Below, in pieces: positions 51,379-61,967 of a stretch of 64,000 nucleotides of DNA. The position numbers were made by a program, and so were the translations under genes. Source of the DNA: Anaerolineae bacterium (GTDB lineage Bacteria; Chloroflexota; Anaerolineae; Aggregatilineales; Phototrophicaceae); contig JALHNB010000031.1 of the NCBI GenBank assembly GCA_022843745.1, positions 1 to 64,000 on the forward strand, written 5' to 3'. The first letter of the stretch is position 1; the number at the start of each line of letters is the position of its first letter. The notes beneath the pieces are model-generated. The model worked only from the letters and a program-made list of their open reading frames with translations. It was not told where the DNA came from and did not search any database.

Positions 51379-54300
51379 ATGCTTGATGATTTAGTGGCCG
51401 AGTTGGCGGGGTCATTACCTGATGTTTCAAAAACTAAAGGTAAATCCCTGCCAATTTTTGAACAAATTGAAGATTTGGATGCGCGGTTAAAGCAAGCGCA
51501 TACGGATTTCACCCAAATTGCGCAAAAAGAACTCGTCATTCCCTATGCTGGCGAATGGTTTCTGGATAACTTCTACATTGTGCAGCAGGCGGTACGTCAA
51601 ATATCTGAGGATATGCCGTCTGAATACTATTACGAGCTGCCAAAATTAACTTCTGGCCCGCTGGAGGGTTATCCCCGTGTTTACGCGCTGGCACACAAAT
51701 ATGGGCGTTATGTTCATGCGCGTGTGACCCAGGAAGACCAACTCGAATTTATCCAGGCTTATCAACAGCACGCCACATTGACAACGGGTGAATTATGGGC
51801 CTGGCCGATCATGCTGCGTGTCATGGTGCTGGAAAATCTAGTCATGGCTTTGGATCATATCGAGGACATCACGACGCCAGAGCTGATTCCAGATGCCATT
51901 CGAAGCGATCAGGATGCCGACCTTGACCCTGATGCGATTGTCTCAAACTGCATTATTGGCTTACGAGCCATCAATATTCAGAATTGGCGTACATTTTTTG
52001 AGGATGCGAGTCGGGTTGAACTCATTTTGCAGAATGACCCTTCCGGCGTGTACGAGAATATAGATTTTGCCACACGCGATTGCTATCGTCGCAAAATCGA
52101 GGAATTAGCCAATCATTCCCCGAAAAGTGAGGAAGAAATCGCGCAGGTCGTTTTGCAATTGGCACAACGGGCTGAAGCGTCTCACGGTGACAAGGATGAA
52201 GTTTCATTTAACCGTACCACGCATGTTGGCTATTATCTGATTGCTGCTGGGTTGCAGGATGTCGAAGCAGCAATCGGATACCAGAAGCCATTTCTTGAGC
52301 GTTTAGGGCGCTGGGCAAAACGTCGCGCTCTACTGCTCTACGTTAGTGCGACTCTGCTTTTGAGCATCGCGATCATCGCAGCCGGAATGCATTATGCCAC
52401 ACTCACACGTGGAACTACCGCGCAAATCCTCACCGTTCTACTGCTCCTGGTGATTCCAGCTTCAACAGTTGCGACTCACTTTGTGAACTGGATCGCCAAT
52501 AAGTTAGCTACACCGAGTGTGCTGCCAAAGATGGATTTTAAGGCAGGCATCCCGGCTGCTTATCCGACGATGGTTGTCATTCCGGCGCTGCTCACAGATT
52601 CGGATGAAATTGATTCGCTGGCAGATCAGCTCGAACAGCATTACTTGAGAAATACCGACCCACAACTCTATTTTGCGATTCTGGCGGATTATCTTGACGC
52701 GGATGAAGAACATGTTCCAGGGGATGAAACCCTGCTGGAACACGCGAAATTGCGTTTGCACGAACTCAATACGAAATATCAGACGGAAGACCATCAGCCT
52801 TTTTATTTCTTTTTGCGGAGTCGGCAGTGGAACCCCTCCGAAGGCAAGTGGATGGGGCATGAGCGTAAACGTGGCAAGCTCATGGAATTTAACCATATCC
52901 TGCTCGATGCACACGCCGAAACATCCTATATCCTCAAATTAGGCAAGCTCAGTGTCCTAAGCAAAATTGTCTATGTCATTTCGCTTGATGCCGATACAGT
53001 ATTGCCGCGTGATGCCGCACATCGTCTGGTTGGTACGTTCGCGCATCCCTTAAATAAAGCACAATTTGACTCGAATGATCGCATTGAAGCAGGCTTCACG
53101 ATTTTACAGCCGCGCGTCGAAGTGATGCCTACCGCCGCCAATCAAACGCCTTTCACCCGCATTTTCGCTGGTGAGCGAGGGTTAGACCTCTATACGCTGG
53201 CGGTATCCGACGTTTATCAGGACTTGTTCGGCGAGGGTATTTACGTCGGCAAGGGTATTTACGATGTTGCCGCTTTCGAAAGAAGCCTGAAGAATCGCAG
53301 CCCGGAAAACGCACTCTTAAGCCACGACCTTTTCGAGGGTTTACATGGACGCGCGGCGCTTGTCACCGATATTGTCCTTCTGGAAGATTACCCCTCCAAT
53401 TATCTGGCATCCATGAATCGCCTGCACCGCTGGATACGCGGTGATTGGCAGTTACTACCCTGGCTGCTTCCGCGTGTGCCTGATGCGAAGGGTGGTTACG
53501 TCGCCAATATTTTTTCCGCGCTCGATATCTGGAAGATTGTTGATAACTTGCGCCGCAGTCTGCTTCAACCATCTCTGTTGTTTTTGATACTTGCCGGTTG
53601 GCTGTGGCTGCCAGGGTCAGCTTTTGTGTGGACAGCGCTGGCGACACTGGTGCTGATGACACCATTTCTGATTGGCATCGCTGGTCAGCTTGATCGGAAG
53701 ATTTTTTCCGTTTTCAGCGATAGCTCGCAGCGAGAACGATTGCTCGTCATTCTCCTGCGCTGGGGATTATCATTTGCCTTTTTACCTTATGAAGCTATCG
53801 TCCGCCTGGATGCCATTTTCACGACCCTTATCCGCTTGCGACAACGTAAACACCTGCTCCAGTGGACAACCGCCGCAAGCGCAGCCCGAATGTTTCAACA
53901 GGGGTCATTGGAGGCGGTATGGCGGCGTATGTCGTCTGCGCTCATTTTTGTTGTGGTCGTTGCTGTCATCGCCGCATTCATTCATCCGCAAAGCCTGTTC
54001 ATCTCGATTCCGTTGGTCATCCTCTGGTTGAGCAGCCCGATTCTTGCAAATCGAATCAGCCAACAGCCGGAGGAAAAACCCCGCGAGATTACCGATGATC
54101 GGGAACTGCGGACTCTGGCACGTCGGACATGGCTCTATTTTGAGGAATTTGTAGGCCCAGGCGATCATTGGCTGCCCCCCGATCATTATCAGCAGTCACC
54201 TAATGGGAAGGTCGGGCATTACACCTCGCCCACGAATATTGGCCTTATGCTGCTTTCAACATTGGGTGCGTATGATCTGGGATATATTGGCTTACTTGAA

Positions 54301-57300
54301 TCGCTGCTGCGTTTGCGTTTTGCCTTCGAAAGTATTAAACGGCTGGAACATTATCGTGGACATCTGCTGAATTGGCATAATACCCAGACCCTTCAACCGT
54401 TACCGCCACGTTATGTTTCTACTGTCGATAGTGGTAATTTCGCTGGCACTTTATTGGTGCTGAAGCAGGGCTTTAACGATTTGCTGAATGCCTCACTGCT
54501 ACGGCCTCAGCGCTGGCAGGGGATTATTGACACGCTCGATGTCATTAGCGAAATTCTCGATGATATTAACAGCCCCGCGCCGGATGTTCGACGTCAGTTG
54601 AAGGAAATGCGCGGTCAGGTGCTTGCTGCTCAACAAAGGCCGGAGTCCAGATCGGCTGAATTGAGTGGGATTATGACTGACCACTGGAAACCCCTGAGTG
54701 AAGCGATTCTCGCTTTTGTCGAAGGTGCGGCGGATGTTTCTCATCTGAAGGATTTGCGTATTTATGTCGCGCGACTGCACGCACATCTGAGTGGTATGCG
54801 CCGTGATATGGAACTCCTGCTGCCTTGGCAGATTCTTTTGGAGGATGTTCCTGTTTACTTGTCCAACCCCAGTGCTGAAATTGACGGCGCCTGGCGTGCC
54901 TTGAATCGTGAATTCGCGATCCCACCTCACCTCGGCGATATGAAACAGATGTATGACCGGGTTGAGGCGCGGGTGAAGGCGCTCATCCATATACTGGGTT
55001 CGGATGCTGCTGCTGACGAAGCGCGTGCATGGTGTCAGCAGTTGCATGAAGCGATCAGCACGGCAAAAAGCGCGGCTCATGATCTGTTGGCCGATTTCCA
55101 CTACATACAGGATCAAATAGAGGCCGAATTTCAGGGCATGGACTTCAGCTTCCTTTACAGTGAGGAGCGTCATTTTTTCCATATCGGCTACAACGTCGAT
55201 GCGGAACGTCTGGATAACAGCTATTACGATCTCCTGGCTTCAGAGGCGCGTCTTGCCAGCTTCCTCGCCATTGCAAAGCGCGATGTCCCACAAAATCATT
55301 GGCTGCAATTGAGCCGCCCCGTCACTCTGGTCAACAACGTGCAATCCCTGCTCTCGTGGAGTGGCACGATGTTTGAATATCTGATGCCACTTTTGCTGAT
55401 GCGCAATTATTCCGGCACACTTCTGCATCAAAGTTATGAAGCTGTTGTCAATCATCAAATTCAGTATGGAAAGCAGCACGACATTCCCTGGGGAATCTCT
55501 GAATCGGGATATTATGCTTTCGATGGCAGCCAGAATTATCAGTATCATGCTTTTGGAATTCCGTCGCTGGCACTCAAGCGCGGGCAGGATCGCGACCTCG
55601 TGATTACCCCTTATGCCTCGGTGTTGGCTCTGCCCATTAAGCCGCAGGCCGTATTGGAGAATATCCGTGCTTTAAAAGCACATGGCGCATTGAGCACACA
55701 CGGACTTATTGAAGCTATAGACTACACACCTTCGCGTTTGCCGGTTGGTCAGGAACATGCCGCTGTGAGGGAATACATGGCGCATCACCAGTGCATGATT
55801 TTCCTAACGCTGACAAATTTCCTGAACGATAACATCATGGTTAATCGTTTCCACAGTGACCCGCGTGTAAAAAGTGTCGAACTGCTTTTAATGGAGCAAG
55901 TTCCGCATGAGATGACGGCTGAGGAAAAACCTGCGCAGGAGATTGAACAGAATATTCCGGTTCCATTTTTGTCACTGAACCCCTGGGAAGTGTCGATAAA
56001 TTCACCATTGCCGGACGTGCATTATCTCTCAAATGGTCAATACGCCGTAATGATAACGAACGCAGGCGGGGGTTATAGTCAATGGAAGTCGCGGGCAATC
56101 ACCCGATGGCGTGCGGATACGACCCTGGATGACAGCGGCACGTGGATTTATCTCCGCGATGAGGATACAGGCGCGGTCTGGTCGCCAACTTTTCAGCCTA
56201 TTGGCGGCAGTGCTGATGCGATAAAGGCCGTGTTTCATCCGCATAAAGCCGAATTTTTGAATCGCAGGCATGATGTTTCGTCACGGATGGAAATTCTCGT
56301 TCCGCCGGATGATAACCTTGAGATTCGCCGCTTATGGCTGACGAATCACACCCCGGATGTACGCCGTTTGCTTGTGGCGAGTTATGGTGAGGTGGTTCTT
56401 GCCACGCAAAACAGCGATCAACGTCATCCAGCGTTTAACAAGATGTTTATCGAAAGTGAGTATGTGCCGGAACTGCAAGCTTTAGTATTCCGGCGGCGAC
56501 CACGTTCGGAAAACGAAGAATCGCTCTATGCGCTGCACATGCTCGTATCGCCTTCTGGCAAATCAGACATCCAGTATGAAACGGATCGGGCGCGTTTCCT
56601 GGGGCGTAATCGAATCTCTCGTAACCCGATCATTTTGGATGCGCAAACTCAACTCAGCGGGACAACGGGTTCGACGCTCGATCCGATTATGGCACTGGCG
56701 CAGACCTTAGAAATTCCTGGTCATTCAACAGTTGAAATGGCCTATATCACATTGGCCGGAAATTCACGCGAAGAGGTGTTAGCGCTGGCGCGGCTTTATC
56801 GCCAGTTTGCAAAAATTGAGCAGGCATTCGATCAATCCCGTTATCGCAGCGAACGAGAATTGCGTCGTCTCAAGCTGGATACCCAACATATTGCTGCTTT
56901 CCAAAAACTGCTCTCGGCGATGCACTATCCACACGCACTGTTTCGCGCAGAGCCTCATATCCTGGCCTCGAATACCAAGTCGCAATCTGGCTTGTGGGCT
57001 TATGGGATTTCGGGCGATCATCCCATTGTGCTGGTACAGGTCAAAGACGAAGAAGAACTTGCGCTAGTCGGCGATTTGCTTCAAGCGCACCGTTTCTGGC
57101 GAAATCGAGGCTTTGCCAGTACGTTGGTTATCCTGAATCAACGCGATACGGGCTACATGCAGGAACTTTATAACCAGATTCACCGATTGATTGTGCGGGC
57201 AGGCAGCGAGACCTGGATCAATCGGCACGATGGCATTTTCATTCTGCGGGCTGAGCAAATGAATGATGCGGATCGGATTCTGCTTCAGACATCCGCGCGT

Positions 57301-59850
57301 GTTTACCTGAAAGGCGAGGCAGGCGACATTGAAAAACAGGTCGCTGCACGTCAATGGAACGCCGTTGTATTACCGCTCTTGATGCCCACGCTTACGGCAG
57401 GTGAGGTTGTAGACTCGGCAACTCCTCTGCAACGCCCTGAAAATTTGCTGTTTGATAATGAATTTGGTGGCTTTACGCCAGATGGTCGGGAATATGTGAT
57501 TTATACCGATCCAGAGATGAGGACACCTGCTCCCTGGATCAACGTAATCGCCAATGAAAGCGCAGGATTCACCCTCTCAGAAGCAGGCGGGGGATTTTCA
57601 TGGTCGCAAAACAGCAGCGAAAATCGACTCTCCGTTTGGCGCAACGATCCTGTCACCGATATGCCGGGCGAAGCGATTTATCTGCGCGACGAGGAAACGG
57701 CTGCCGTCTGGTCGCCAATGCCGATGCCTGCTGGGACAGATTTGCCTTATCTGGTACGGCACGGCGCCGGATACTCGGTTATCGAACACCAGAGTCATGG
57801 TCTGCACCAAACGGTGCGCTACTATATGTCGCCAGAATCGCCTGTAAAATTCGTGCGTATCAAGCTCAAAAACACCGCTGCACGCGCACGCCGAATCACA
57901 ATAACGTATTATGTCGAGTGGGTGCTTGGCCCGCTGCGTGATATGACACAGCAATATCTGGTACCAGAATTTGATACTGATAGCCAAACGCTCATGGTGC
58001 ATAACCCATACAGCCTTGAATTTGGTCAATCTTATGCTTTTGTTACAGCAAATCAGCCATTTCACAGCCTGACGACAGACCGAGCTGAATTTTTGGGACG
58101 TATGGGGAATTATGGACAGCCTGCCGCATTGAATCGGATCGGTTTTAGCAACGCAGTCAGTGCAGGATTCGACCCCTGCGCAGCGGTTCAGCTTCATATG
58201 GATTTGCCGATTGATGGCGAGGACGAAATTTGTTTCATCCTGGGTGCGGGCGCAGAGAAAGAAGCGGCTCGACAATTCAGCCAGAATTACCGCACTCAGG
58301 AAGCGATTGAGAAAGCCTGGAATGACACGCTTGCAAGCTGGCGAAATATTCTCGACAGTGTTGTCGTGCGGACACCCGATTCCGCGATGAATATTCTAAC
58401 CCCCTGGTTGTTGTATCAGGCGCTTTCATGCCGTATCTGGGGGCGTTCAGCACTTTATCAATCCGGCGGAGCGTATGGTTTCAGAGATCAGTTGCAGGAT
58501 GTAATGGCGCTGATCCACGTGCGGCCTGATCTGGCACGTGAACAGATTCTTGATGCAGCACACCATCAATTTGAGGCAGGCGATGTGCTGCATTGGTGGC
58601 ATCCACCATCAGGACGTGGCGTTCGCACTCGATTCTCCGATGATCTGGTGTGGCTGCCCTATGTCGTCGCGCATTATGTAACCACGACAGGCGACGAATC
58701 TATCCTGACGGCGAAACAGCCGTTCTTAAAAGGTGAACCGCTGCGTCCCGAAGAAGAAGAACGCTATGGATTTTATGAGTCCACTGCCGAAACTTATACG
58801 ATCTATGAACACTGCTGCCGTGCCTTGAAGCAAGCCGATACATCGGGTCGCCATCGGCTGCCTTTGATGAAAGCGGGTGATTGGAATGACGGCATGAGTC
58901 GCGTGGGCATTAAAGGACGCGGCGAAAGTGTGTGGATGGGATGGTTTTTGTACACAACTTTCGATCAGTTCCGCCAGATTTGTGCGCTGATGAACGATTC
59001 GACGCGCGCTGAGACCTATCAGCGGCGCATGGGTGAACTTCAGGATGCGCTCGAAAATTCAGCCTGGGATGGCGACTGGTACCTGCGGGCCTATTACGAC
59101 AACGGCGCGCCAATGGGGTCAAAGGAAAGCGAAGAGTGCCAGATTGACTCGCTCACACAATCCTGGGCGGTACTTTCCGGCGCGGCCATGCTTGAACGGG
59201 CGCAGCGGGGTATGGAGTCGGTATTGGAAAAACTGGTTCGCAAAGGCGATCGGTTGATCCAACTTTTTACGCCGCCGTTTGACCACACCCAGCTTGACCC
59301 CGGCTATATCAAGGGCTATCCACCCGGCATTCGCGAAAATGGCGGACAATACACCCATGCTGCGTTGTGGGTCGTCTGGGCGCTTGCGAAAATGGGCAAG
59401 GGGACTCAGGCTGAAGCACTTTTCCATTTGCTCAACCCCATTCATCACAGCGATTCGGCGGACAAAGCGAAACTTTATCGCGTCGAACCTTACGTGATCG
59501 CCGCTGATGTTTATGGCGTACCGCCGCATACCGGACGCGGTGGCTGGACATGGTATACCGGATCGTCCGGTTGGATGTACCGCCTCGGCGTTGAAGCGAT
59601 GCTCGGACTCAACCGTGAAGGCGCAAAATTACGGATCGACCCACGTATCTCGCAGGAGTGGCCGAGCTATGAGGTGGATTACCGCTACGGCAATACCACC
59701 TATGCGATTGAGGTCAAAAACCCAGATGGTGCCGAACAGGGGGTGCGTGAAATTCGGCTGGACGGCGAAGTTCTGACATCGAATGTCGTGCCGCTTGTGG
59801 ACGATAGCGAATCTCATAAGGTAATCGTCGTGTTGGGGAAATCGGAGTAA
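51379..59850 (+). CDS. ndvB: Cyclic beta-1,2-glucan synthase-like giant protein (GT84-GH94, NdvB type)
   Basis: The product is 2823 residues. Layout: an N-terminal cytoplasmic region (1-310), transmembrane helices near 313-372, a glycosyltransferase domain with ISLDADTVLPRDAAHRL near 533 and HRWIRGDWQLLPWLLP near 682, more transmembrane helices (about 720-780 and 855-895), and a glycoamylase-like domain starting near 950 (SPTNIGLMLLSTLGAYDLGY). Two GH94-type beta-sandwich segments follow (SQWKSRAITRWRAD and GFSWSQNSSENRLS style), then a C-terminal phosphorylase-like domain with the catalytic Asp in GDWNDGMSRVG near 2500. NdvB/Cgs make cyclic beta-1,2-glucan in the membrane: initiation, elongation, cyclisation, then chain-length control by the GH94 domain. 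It is of normal family length. The gene lies beyond the sugar operon, possibly functionally related. Confidence 0.9.
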   Translation: MLDDLVAELAGSLPDVSKTKGKSLPIFEQIEDLDARLKQAHTDFTQIAQKELVIPYAGEWFLDNFYIVQQAVRQISEDMPSEYYYELPKLTSGPLEGYPRVYALAHKYGRYVHARVTQEDQLEFIQAYQQHATLTTGELWAWPIMLRVMVLENLVMALDHIEDITTPELIPDAIRSDQDADLDPDAIVSNCIIGLRAINIQNWRTFFEDASRVELILQNDPSGVYENIDFATRDCYRRKIEELANHSPKSEEEIAQVVLQLAQRAEASHGDKDEVSFNRTTHVGYYLIAAGLQDVEAAIGYQKPFLERLGRWAKRRALLLYVSATLLLSIAIIAAGMHYATLTRGTTAQILTVLLLLVIPASTVATHFVNWIANKLATPSVLPKMDFKAGIPAAYPTMVVIPALLTDSDEIDSLADQLEQHYLRNTDPQLYFAILADYLDADEEHVPGDETLLEHAKLRLHELNTKYQTEDHQPFYFFLRSRQWNPSEGKWMGHERKRGKLMEFNHILLDAHAETSYILKLGKLSVLSKIVYVISLDADTVLPRDAAHRLVGTFAHPLNKAQFDSNDRIEAGFTILQPRVEVMPTAANQTPFTRIFAGERGLDLYTLAVSDVYQDLFGEGIYVGKGIYDVAAFERSLKNRSPENALLSHDLFEGLHGRAALVTDIVLLEDYPSNYLASMNRLHRWIRGDWQLLPWLLPRVPDAKGGYVANIFSALDIWKIVDNLRRSLLQPSLLFLILAGWLWLPGSAFVWTALATLVLMTPFLIGIAGQLDRKIFSVFSDSSQRERLLVILLRWGLSFAFLPYEAIVRLDAIFTTLIRLRQRKHLLQWTTAASAARMFQQGSLEAVWRRMSSALIFVVVVAVIAAFIHPQSLFISIPLVILWLSSPILANRISQQPEEKPREITDDRELRTLARRTWLYFEEFVGPGDHWLPPDHYQQSPNGKVGHYTSPTNIGLMLLSTLGAYDLGYIGLLESLLRLRFAFESIKRLEHYRGHLLNWHNTQTLQPLPPRYVSTVDSGNFAGTLLVLKQGFNDLLNASLLRPQRWQGIIDTLDVISEILDDINSPAPDVRRQLKEMRGQVLAAQQRPESRSAELSGIMTDHWKPLSEAILAFVEGAADVSHLKDLRIYVARLHAHLSGMRRDMELLLPWQILLEDVPVYLSNPSAEIDGAWRALNREFAIPPHLGDMKQMYDRVEARVKALIHILGSDAAADEARAWCQQLHEAISTAKSAAHDLLADFHYIQDQIEAEFQGMDFSFLYSEERHFFHIGYNVDAERLDNSYYDLLASEARLASFLAIAKRDVPQNHWLQLSRPVTLVNNVQSLLSWSGTMFEYLMPLLLMRNYSGTLLHQSYEAVVNHQIQYGKQHDIPWGISESGYYAFDGSQNYQYHAFGIPSLALKRGQDRDLVITPYASVLALPIKPQAVLENIRALKAHGALSTHGLIEAIDYTPSRLPVGQEHAAVREYMAHHQCMIFLTLTNFLNDNIMVNRFHSDPRVKSVELLLMEQVPHEMTAEEKPAQEIEQNIPVPFLSLNPWEVSINSPLPDVHYLSNGQYAVMITNAGGGYSQWKSRAITRWRADTTLDDSGTWIYLRDEDTGAVWSPTFQPIGGSADAIKAVFHPHKAEFLNRRHDVSSRMEILVPPDDNLEIRRLWLTNHTPDVRRLLVASYGEVVLATQNSDQRHPAFNKMFIESEYVPELQALVFRRRPRSENEESLYALHMLVSPSGKSDIQYETDRARFLGRNRISRNPIILDAQTQLSGTTGSTLDPIMALAQTLEIPGHSTVEMAYITLAGNSREEVLALARLYRQFAKIEQAFDQSRYRSERELRRLKLDTQHIAAFQKLLSAMHYPHALFRAEPHILASNTKSQSGLWAYGISGDHPIVLVQVKDEEELALVGDLLQAHRFWRNRGFASTLVILNQRDTGYMQELYNQIHRLIVRAGSETWINRHDGIFILRAEQMNDADRILLQTSARVYLKGEAGDIEKQVAARQWNAVVLPLLMPTLTAGEVVDSATPLQRPENLLFDNEFGGFTPDGREYVIYTDPEMRTPAPWINVIANESAGFTLSEAGGGFSWSQNSSENRLSVWRNDPVTDMPGEAIYLRDEETAAVWSPMPMPAGTDLPYLVRHGAGYSVIEHQSHGLHQTVRYYMSPESPVKFVRIKLKNTAARARRITITYYVEWVLGPLRDMTQQYLVPEFDTDSQTLMVHNPYSLEFGQSYAFVTANQPFHSLTTDRAEFLGRMGNYGQPAALNRIGFSNAVSAGFDPCAAVQLHMDLPIDGEDEICFILGAGAEKEAARQFSQNYRTQEAIEKAWNDTLASWRNILDSVVVRTPDSAMNILTPWLLYQALSCRIWGRSALYQSGGAYGFRDQLQDVMALIHVRPDLAREQILDAAHHQFEAGDVLHWWHPPSGRGVRTRFSDDLVWLPYVVAHYVTTTGDESILTAKQPFLKGEPLRPEEEERYGFYESTAETYTIYEHCCRALKQADTSGRHRLPLMKAGDWNDGMSRVGIKGRGESVWMGWFLYTTFDQFRQICALMNDSTRAETYQRRMGELQDALENSAWDGDWYLRAYYDNGAPMGSKESEECQIDSLTQSWAVLSGAAMLERAQRGMESVLEKLVRKGDRLIQLFTPPFDHTQLDPGYIKGYPPGIRENGGQYTHAALWVVWALAKMGKGTQAEALFHLLNPIHHSDSADKAKLYRVEPYVIAADVYGVPPHTGRGGWTWYTGSSGWMYRLGVEAMLGLNREGAKLRIDPRISQEWPSYEVDYRYGNTTYAIEVKNPDGAEQGVREIRLDGEVLTSNVVPLVDDSESHKVIVVLGKSE

Positions 59851-59884
59851 AATATCGAATATAAATAGATTTTGAAGGCGCGGA

Positions 59885-60874
59885 ATGGTTAAGCCTGTTC
59901 ACTCAATCAAAAATCAATATCTTGGGATCAACGCTCATTTGCAAAGTAAGCTGCAAACGGATGGTGGATGGGATAGCTTCCATGCGATTCATCTCGGCCA
60001 TCTCACTACAGCTATTCAGGTTCAATTGCGCCCAATGGGCTATGAAGCAGATATTGAACAATCCCTACAGATAAAGCATTCCGTTGACCCTGCCCGTTAC
60101 CCTAAAGCTGACGTAATGATCTATGACCCTGACCCGGGGCGGGCATTTCAGCCAGTGACAGCCCTGTCGTCTGCAAATACACAAGAAATCGTCATGCCGA
60201 TTCCTTCACTGCTGAACATTACGGACGAGCAAGTGGAATTTTATCGAGCAATTGCTATCTACAAAGTATCTGCCAGCCGTCAGGATCGTGGCGAACCGAT
60301 TGTCTGGATCGAACTGCTCTCTCCTTCAAACAAGCCAACAGGTCGCGATTTTGAGAGCTACCGCGAAAAACGAACGCAAATTTTGCAAGCCGGGATCGTC
60401 TTTGTGGAAATTGATTATCTGCATCAATATCCGCCGACGCTTGCAGGTGTCGCGAATTATCACCCATATGGTAAAAACTCAAAACCTCAACTCGGCTCAC
60501 ACCCTTATCGCATTACGGTCATTGACCCGCGTCCTGATTTTCTGGAAGGGCAGGGCCGTTCGCGCCAGTTTGATGTCGATGACCGGATTCCCGTGATCGT
60601 CATTCCGTTAAGTGCGAGCGATAAGCTGGATTTCGACTTTGGTGCGCCCTATCGCAAGACATTTGAGGAAATGTTCTATGGCGATAAGGTAGATTACAGC
60701 CAACTTCCCGTCAATTTTGAGCTTTACAGCGAATTCGATCAGACACGCATTGCTTCACGTATGTTAGCGGTGGTGAACGCCGCGCAAAATGACGTTGATT
60801 TGGAGCGTGAACCGCAGGCGGTTGAGACCATACATCTAGGTAAAGCTTTGGAGCAAATTCAAGCCATCAGCTAA
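59885..60874 (+). CDS. DUF4058 family protein
   Basis: The product is 329 residues. The family core is visible: WDSFHAIHLGHLTTAIQ, YEADIEQSLQI, RYPKADVMIYDP, VWIELLSPSNKPTGRDFESY, REKRTQILQAGIVFVEIDYL and PYRITVIDPRP. Asp and Glu/Lys positions in the middle (D in ADVMIYD, E in WIELLSPSNK) recall a restriction-like nuclease fold, but I would not claim activity. Such genes occur in large numbers in Chloroflexota, Cyanobacteria and Planctomycetes and their function is unknown. It begins 35 bases after the glucan synthase and its stop overlaps that of lysK by eight bases on the opposite strand. Confidence 0.85.
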   Translation: MVKPVHSIKNQYLGINAHLQSKLQTDGGWDSFHAIHLGHLTTAIQVQLRPMGYEADIEQSLQIKHSVDPARYPKADVMIYDPDPGRAFQPVTALSSANTQEIVMPIPSLLNITDEQVEFYRAIAIYKVSASRQDRGEPIVWIELLSPSNKPTGRDFESYREKRTQILQAGIVFVEIDYLHQYPPTLAGVANYHPYGKNSKPQLGSHPYRITVIDPRPDFLEGQGRSRQFDVDDRIPVIVIPLSASDKLDFDFGAPYRKTFEEMFYGDKVDYSQLPVNFELYSEFDQTRIASRMLAVVNAAQNDVDLEREPQAVETIHLGKALEQIQAIS

Positions 60875-61967
60875 AATTCAGCCGTCCCAGCGCCTCCGCC
60901 AGCACATCAATCGCCCGCAAATATTCGTCTAGGTCGATATGCTCATCCGGTGTGTGATCGAGCGTCGAGTCGCCGGGGCCGTAAGCGATAATCGGGCAAT
61001 TCCAGCGCGGGCCGACCACATTCATATCGGCTGTCCCAGTTTTGTACAAAAATTTTGGCTGCCCATTTTGTGACCGGATCGCGCCGCGCATCACCCTGCT
61101 GAGAATCGTATCGCGCTCGGCAACAAAGGCCTGCTCCGCGCCATAAGTTCGCACGGTTGCGCCGTCTTCTGGTTGGAGCACCGCCGCTACAGTTTCCGGC
61201 GAAATATCCGGCGGCAGGCGAAAGCTCATCGTCAGATTCGCGTGACCGTAAGCGCCATCCTGACCGCTGTGAATCTCGCGCAGCGAAACGTCAAGCTGCT
61301 CAAAGAGTGACGTGCGGCCTTCGTTGAATTTTGCCGCGTAATCACGAGCGCGATCCCAATAAGCGACGGCCTGTTCCGCTGGACTGAGGGATGGGCCTGC
61401 ACTGTGCGCCATGCCGCCCGACCAGCGCCACTCGATCAGCAAACGGCCTTTATAGCCAAGCGTGATGCGATCCCACTGGGACGGCTCGCCGATGACGCAG
61501 ACACGCGGCTGAAATTGGGTTGCGGCAAAATGCGCTCCCTTGCTGCTGGCGGCTTCCTCTTCGACTGCGCCAACGACGATAACGCGCACGTTTTCCGGCA
61601 GATTTGCACGTAAAGCAGCGGCGGCGAATGTACACAGCGGCCCTTTAGCATCGACAGCACCGCGCCCGTAAAGCAAACGGCCTTCAATTTTGACAGGCGG
61701 CTGACCGGGGAAGGTGTCGATATGTCCCAACAAAACGACATCCTGATCGCCTTGCCCGATGATGCCGACGGCATTCCCGGCCTCGTCTATATAGGTTTTG
61801 TCGTAGCCGTGTGCGCTCATCCAATCGACCAGTACGCGAACGGCATCTCCTTCGTGGTGAGAGAGGCTCGGCGTGGCGACCAGATCGTGTAGAAGCTGTT
61901 CGGCATCGGCGTTTGTCAACGAAAAGGGCGCACCACTGTGCGCCCCTACAATTGGCTCATCATTCAT
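60867..61967 (-). CDS. lysK: [LysW]-lysine/ornithine hydrolase
   Basis: The product is 366 residues of the M20 metallopeptidase family. VVLLGHIDTFPGQPP holds the first zinc ligand pair (HxD), YGRGAVDAKGPLC the bridging Asp, and IVVGAVEEEAASSKGA the catalytic Glu pair. The enzyme removes lysine (or ornithine) from the carrier protein LysW in the last step of the AAA-type lysine/arginine pathway. It overlaps the lysJ gene by eight bases. Codons 6-16 are encoded by a REP-like palindrome (IVGAHSGAPFS), which makes the exact translation start uncertain. Confidence 0.9.
   Translation of the reverse strand: MNDEPIVGAHSGAPFSLTNADAEQLLHDLVATPSLSHHEGDAVRVLVDWMSAHGYDKTYIDEAGNAVGIIGQGDQDVVLLGHIDTFPGQPPVKIEGRLLYGRGAVDAKGPLCTFAAAALRANLPENVRVIVVGAVEEEAASSKGAHFAATQFQPRVCVIGEPSQWDRITLGYKGRLLIEWRWSGGMAHSAGPSLSPAEQAVAYWDRARDYAAKFNEGRTSLFEQLDVSLREIHSGQDGAYGHANLTMSFRLPPDISPETVAAVLQPEDGATVRTYGAEQAFVAERDTILSRVMRGAIRSQNGQPKFLYKTGTADMNVVGPRWNCPIIAYGPGDSTLDHTPDEHIDLDEYLRAIDVLAEALGRLNFS
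61924..61950. repeat. REP-like palindrome, copy 3, inside the lysK coding start
   Basis: AGGGCGCAC-CACT-GTGCGCCCCT is the same type of palindrome as the copies at 37807 and 40979, here inside the 5' end of lysK and translated as GAHSGAP. Confidence 0.7.

Noticed and set aside
51379-59850. Many long open frames on both strands inside the giant glucan synthase gene
   Set aside because: They overlap a single 2823-codon frame with strong family motifs throughout and are composition-driven shadows.
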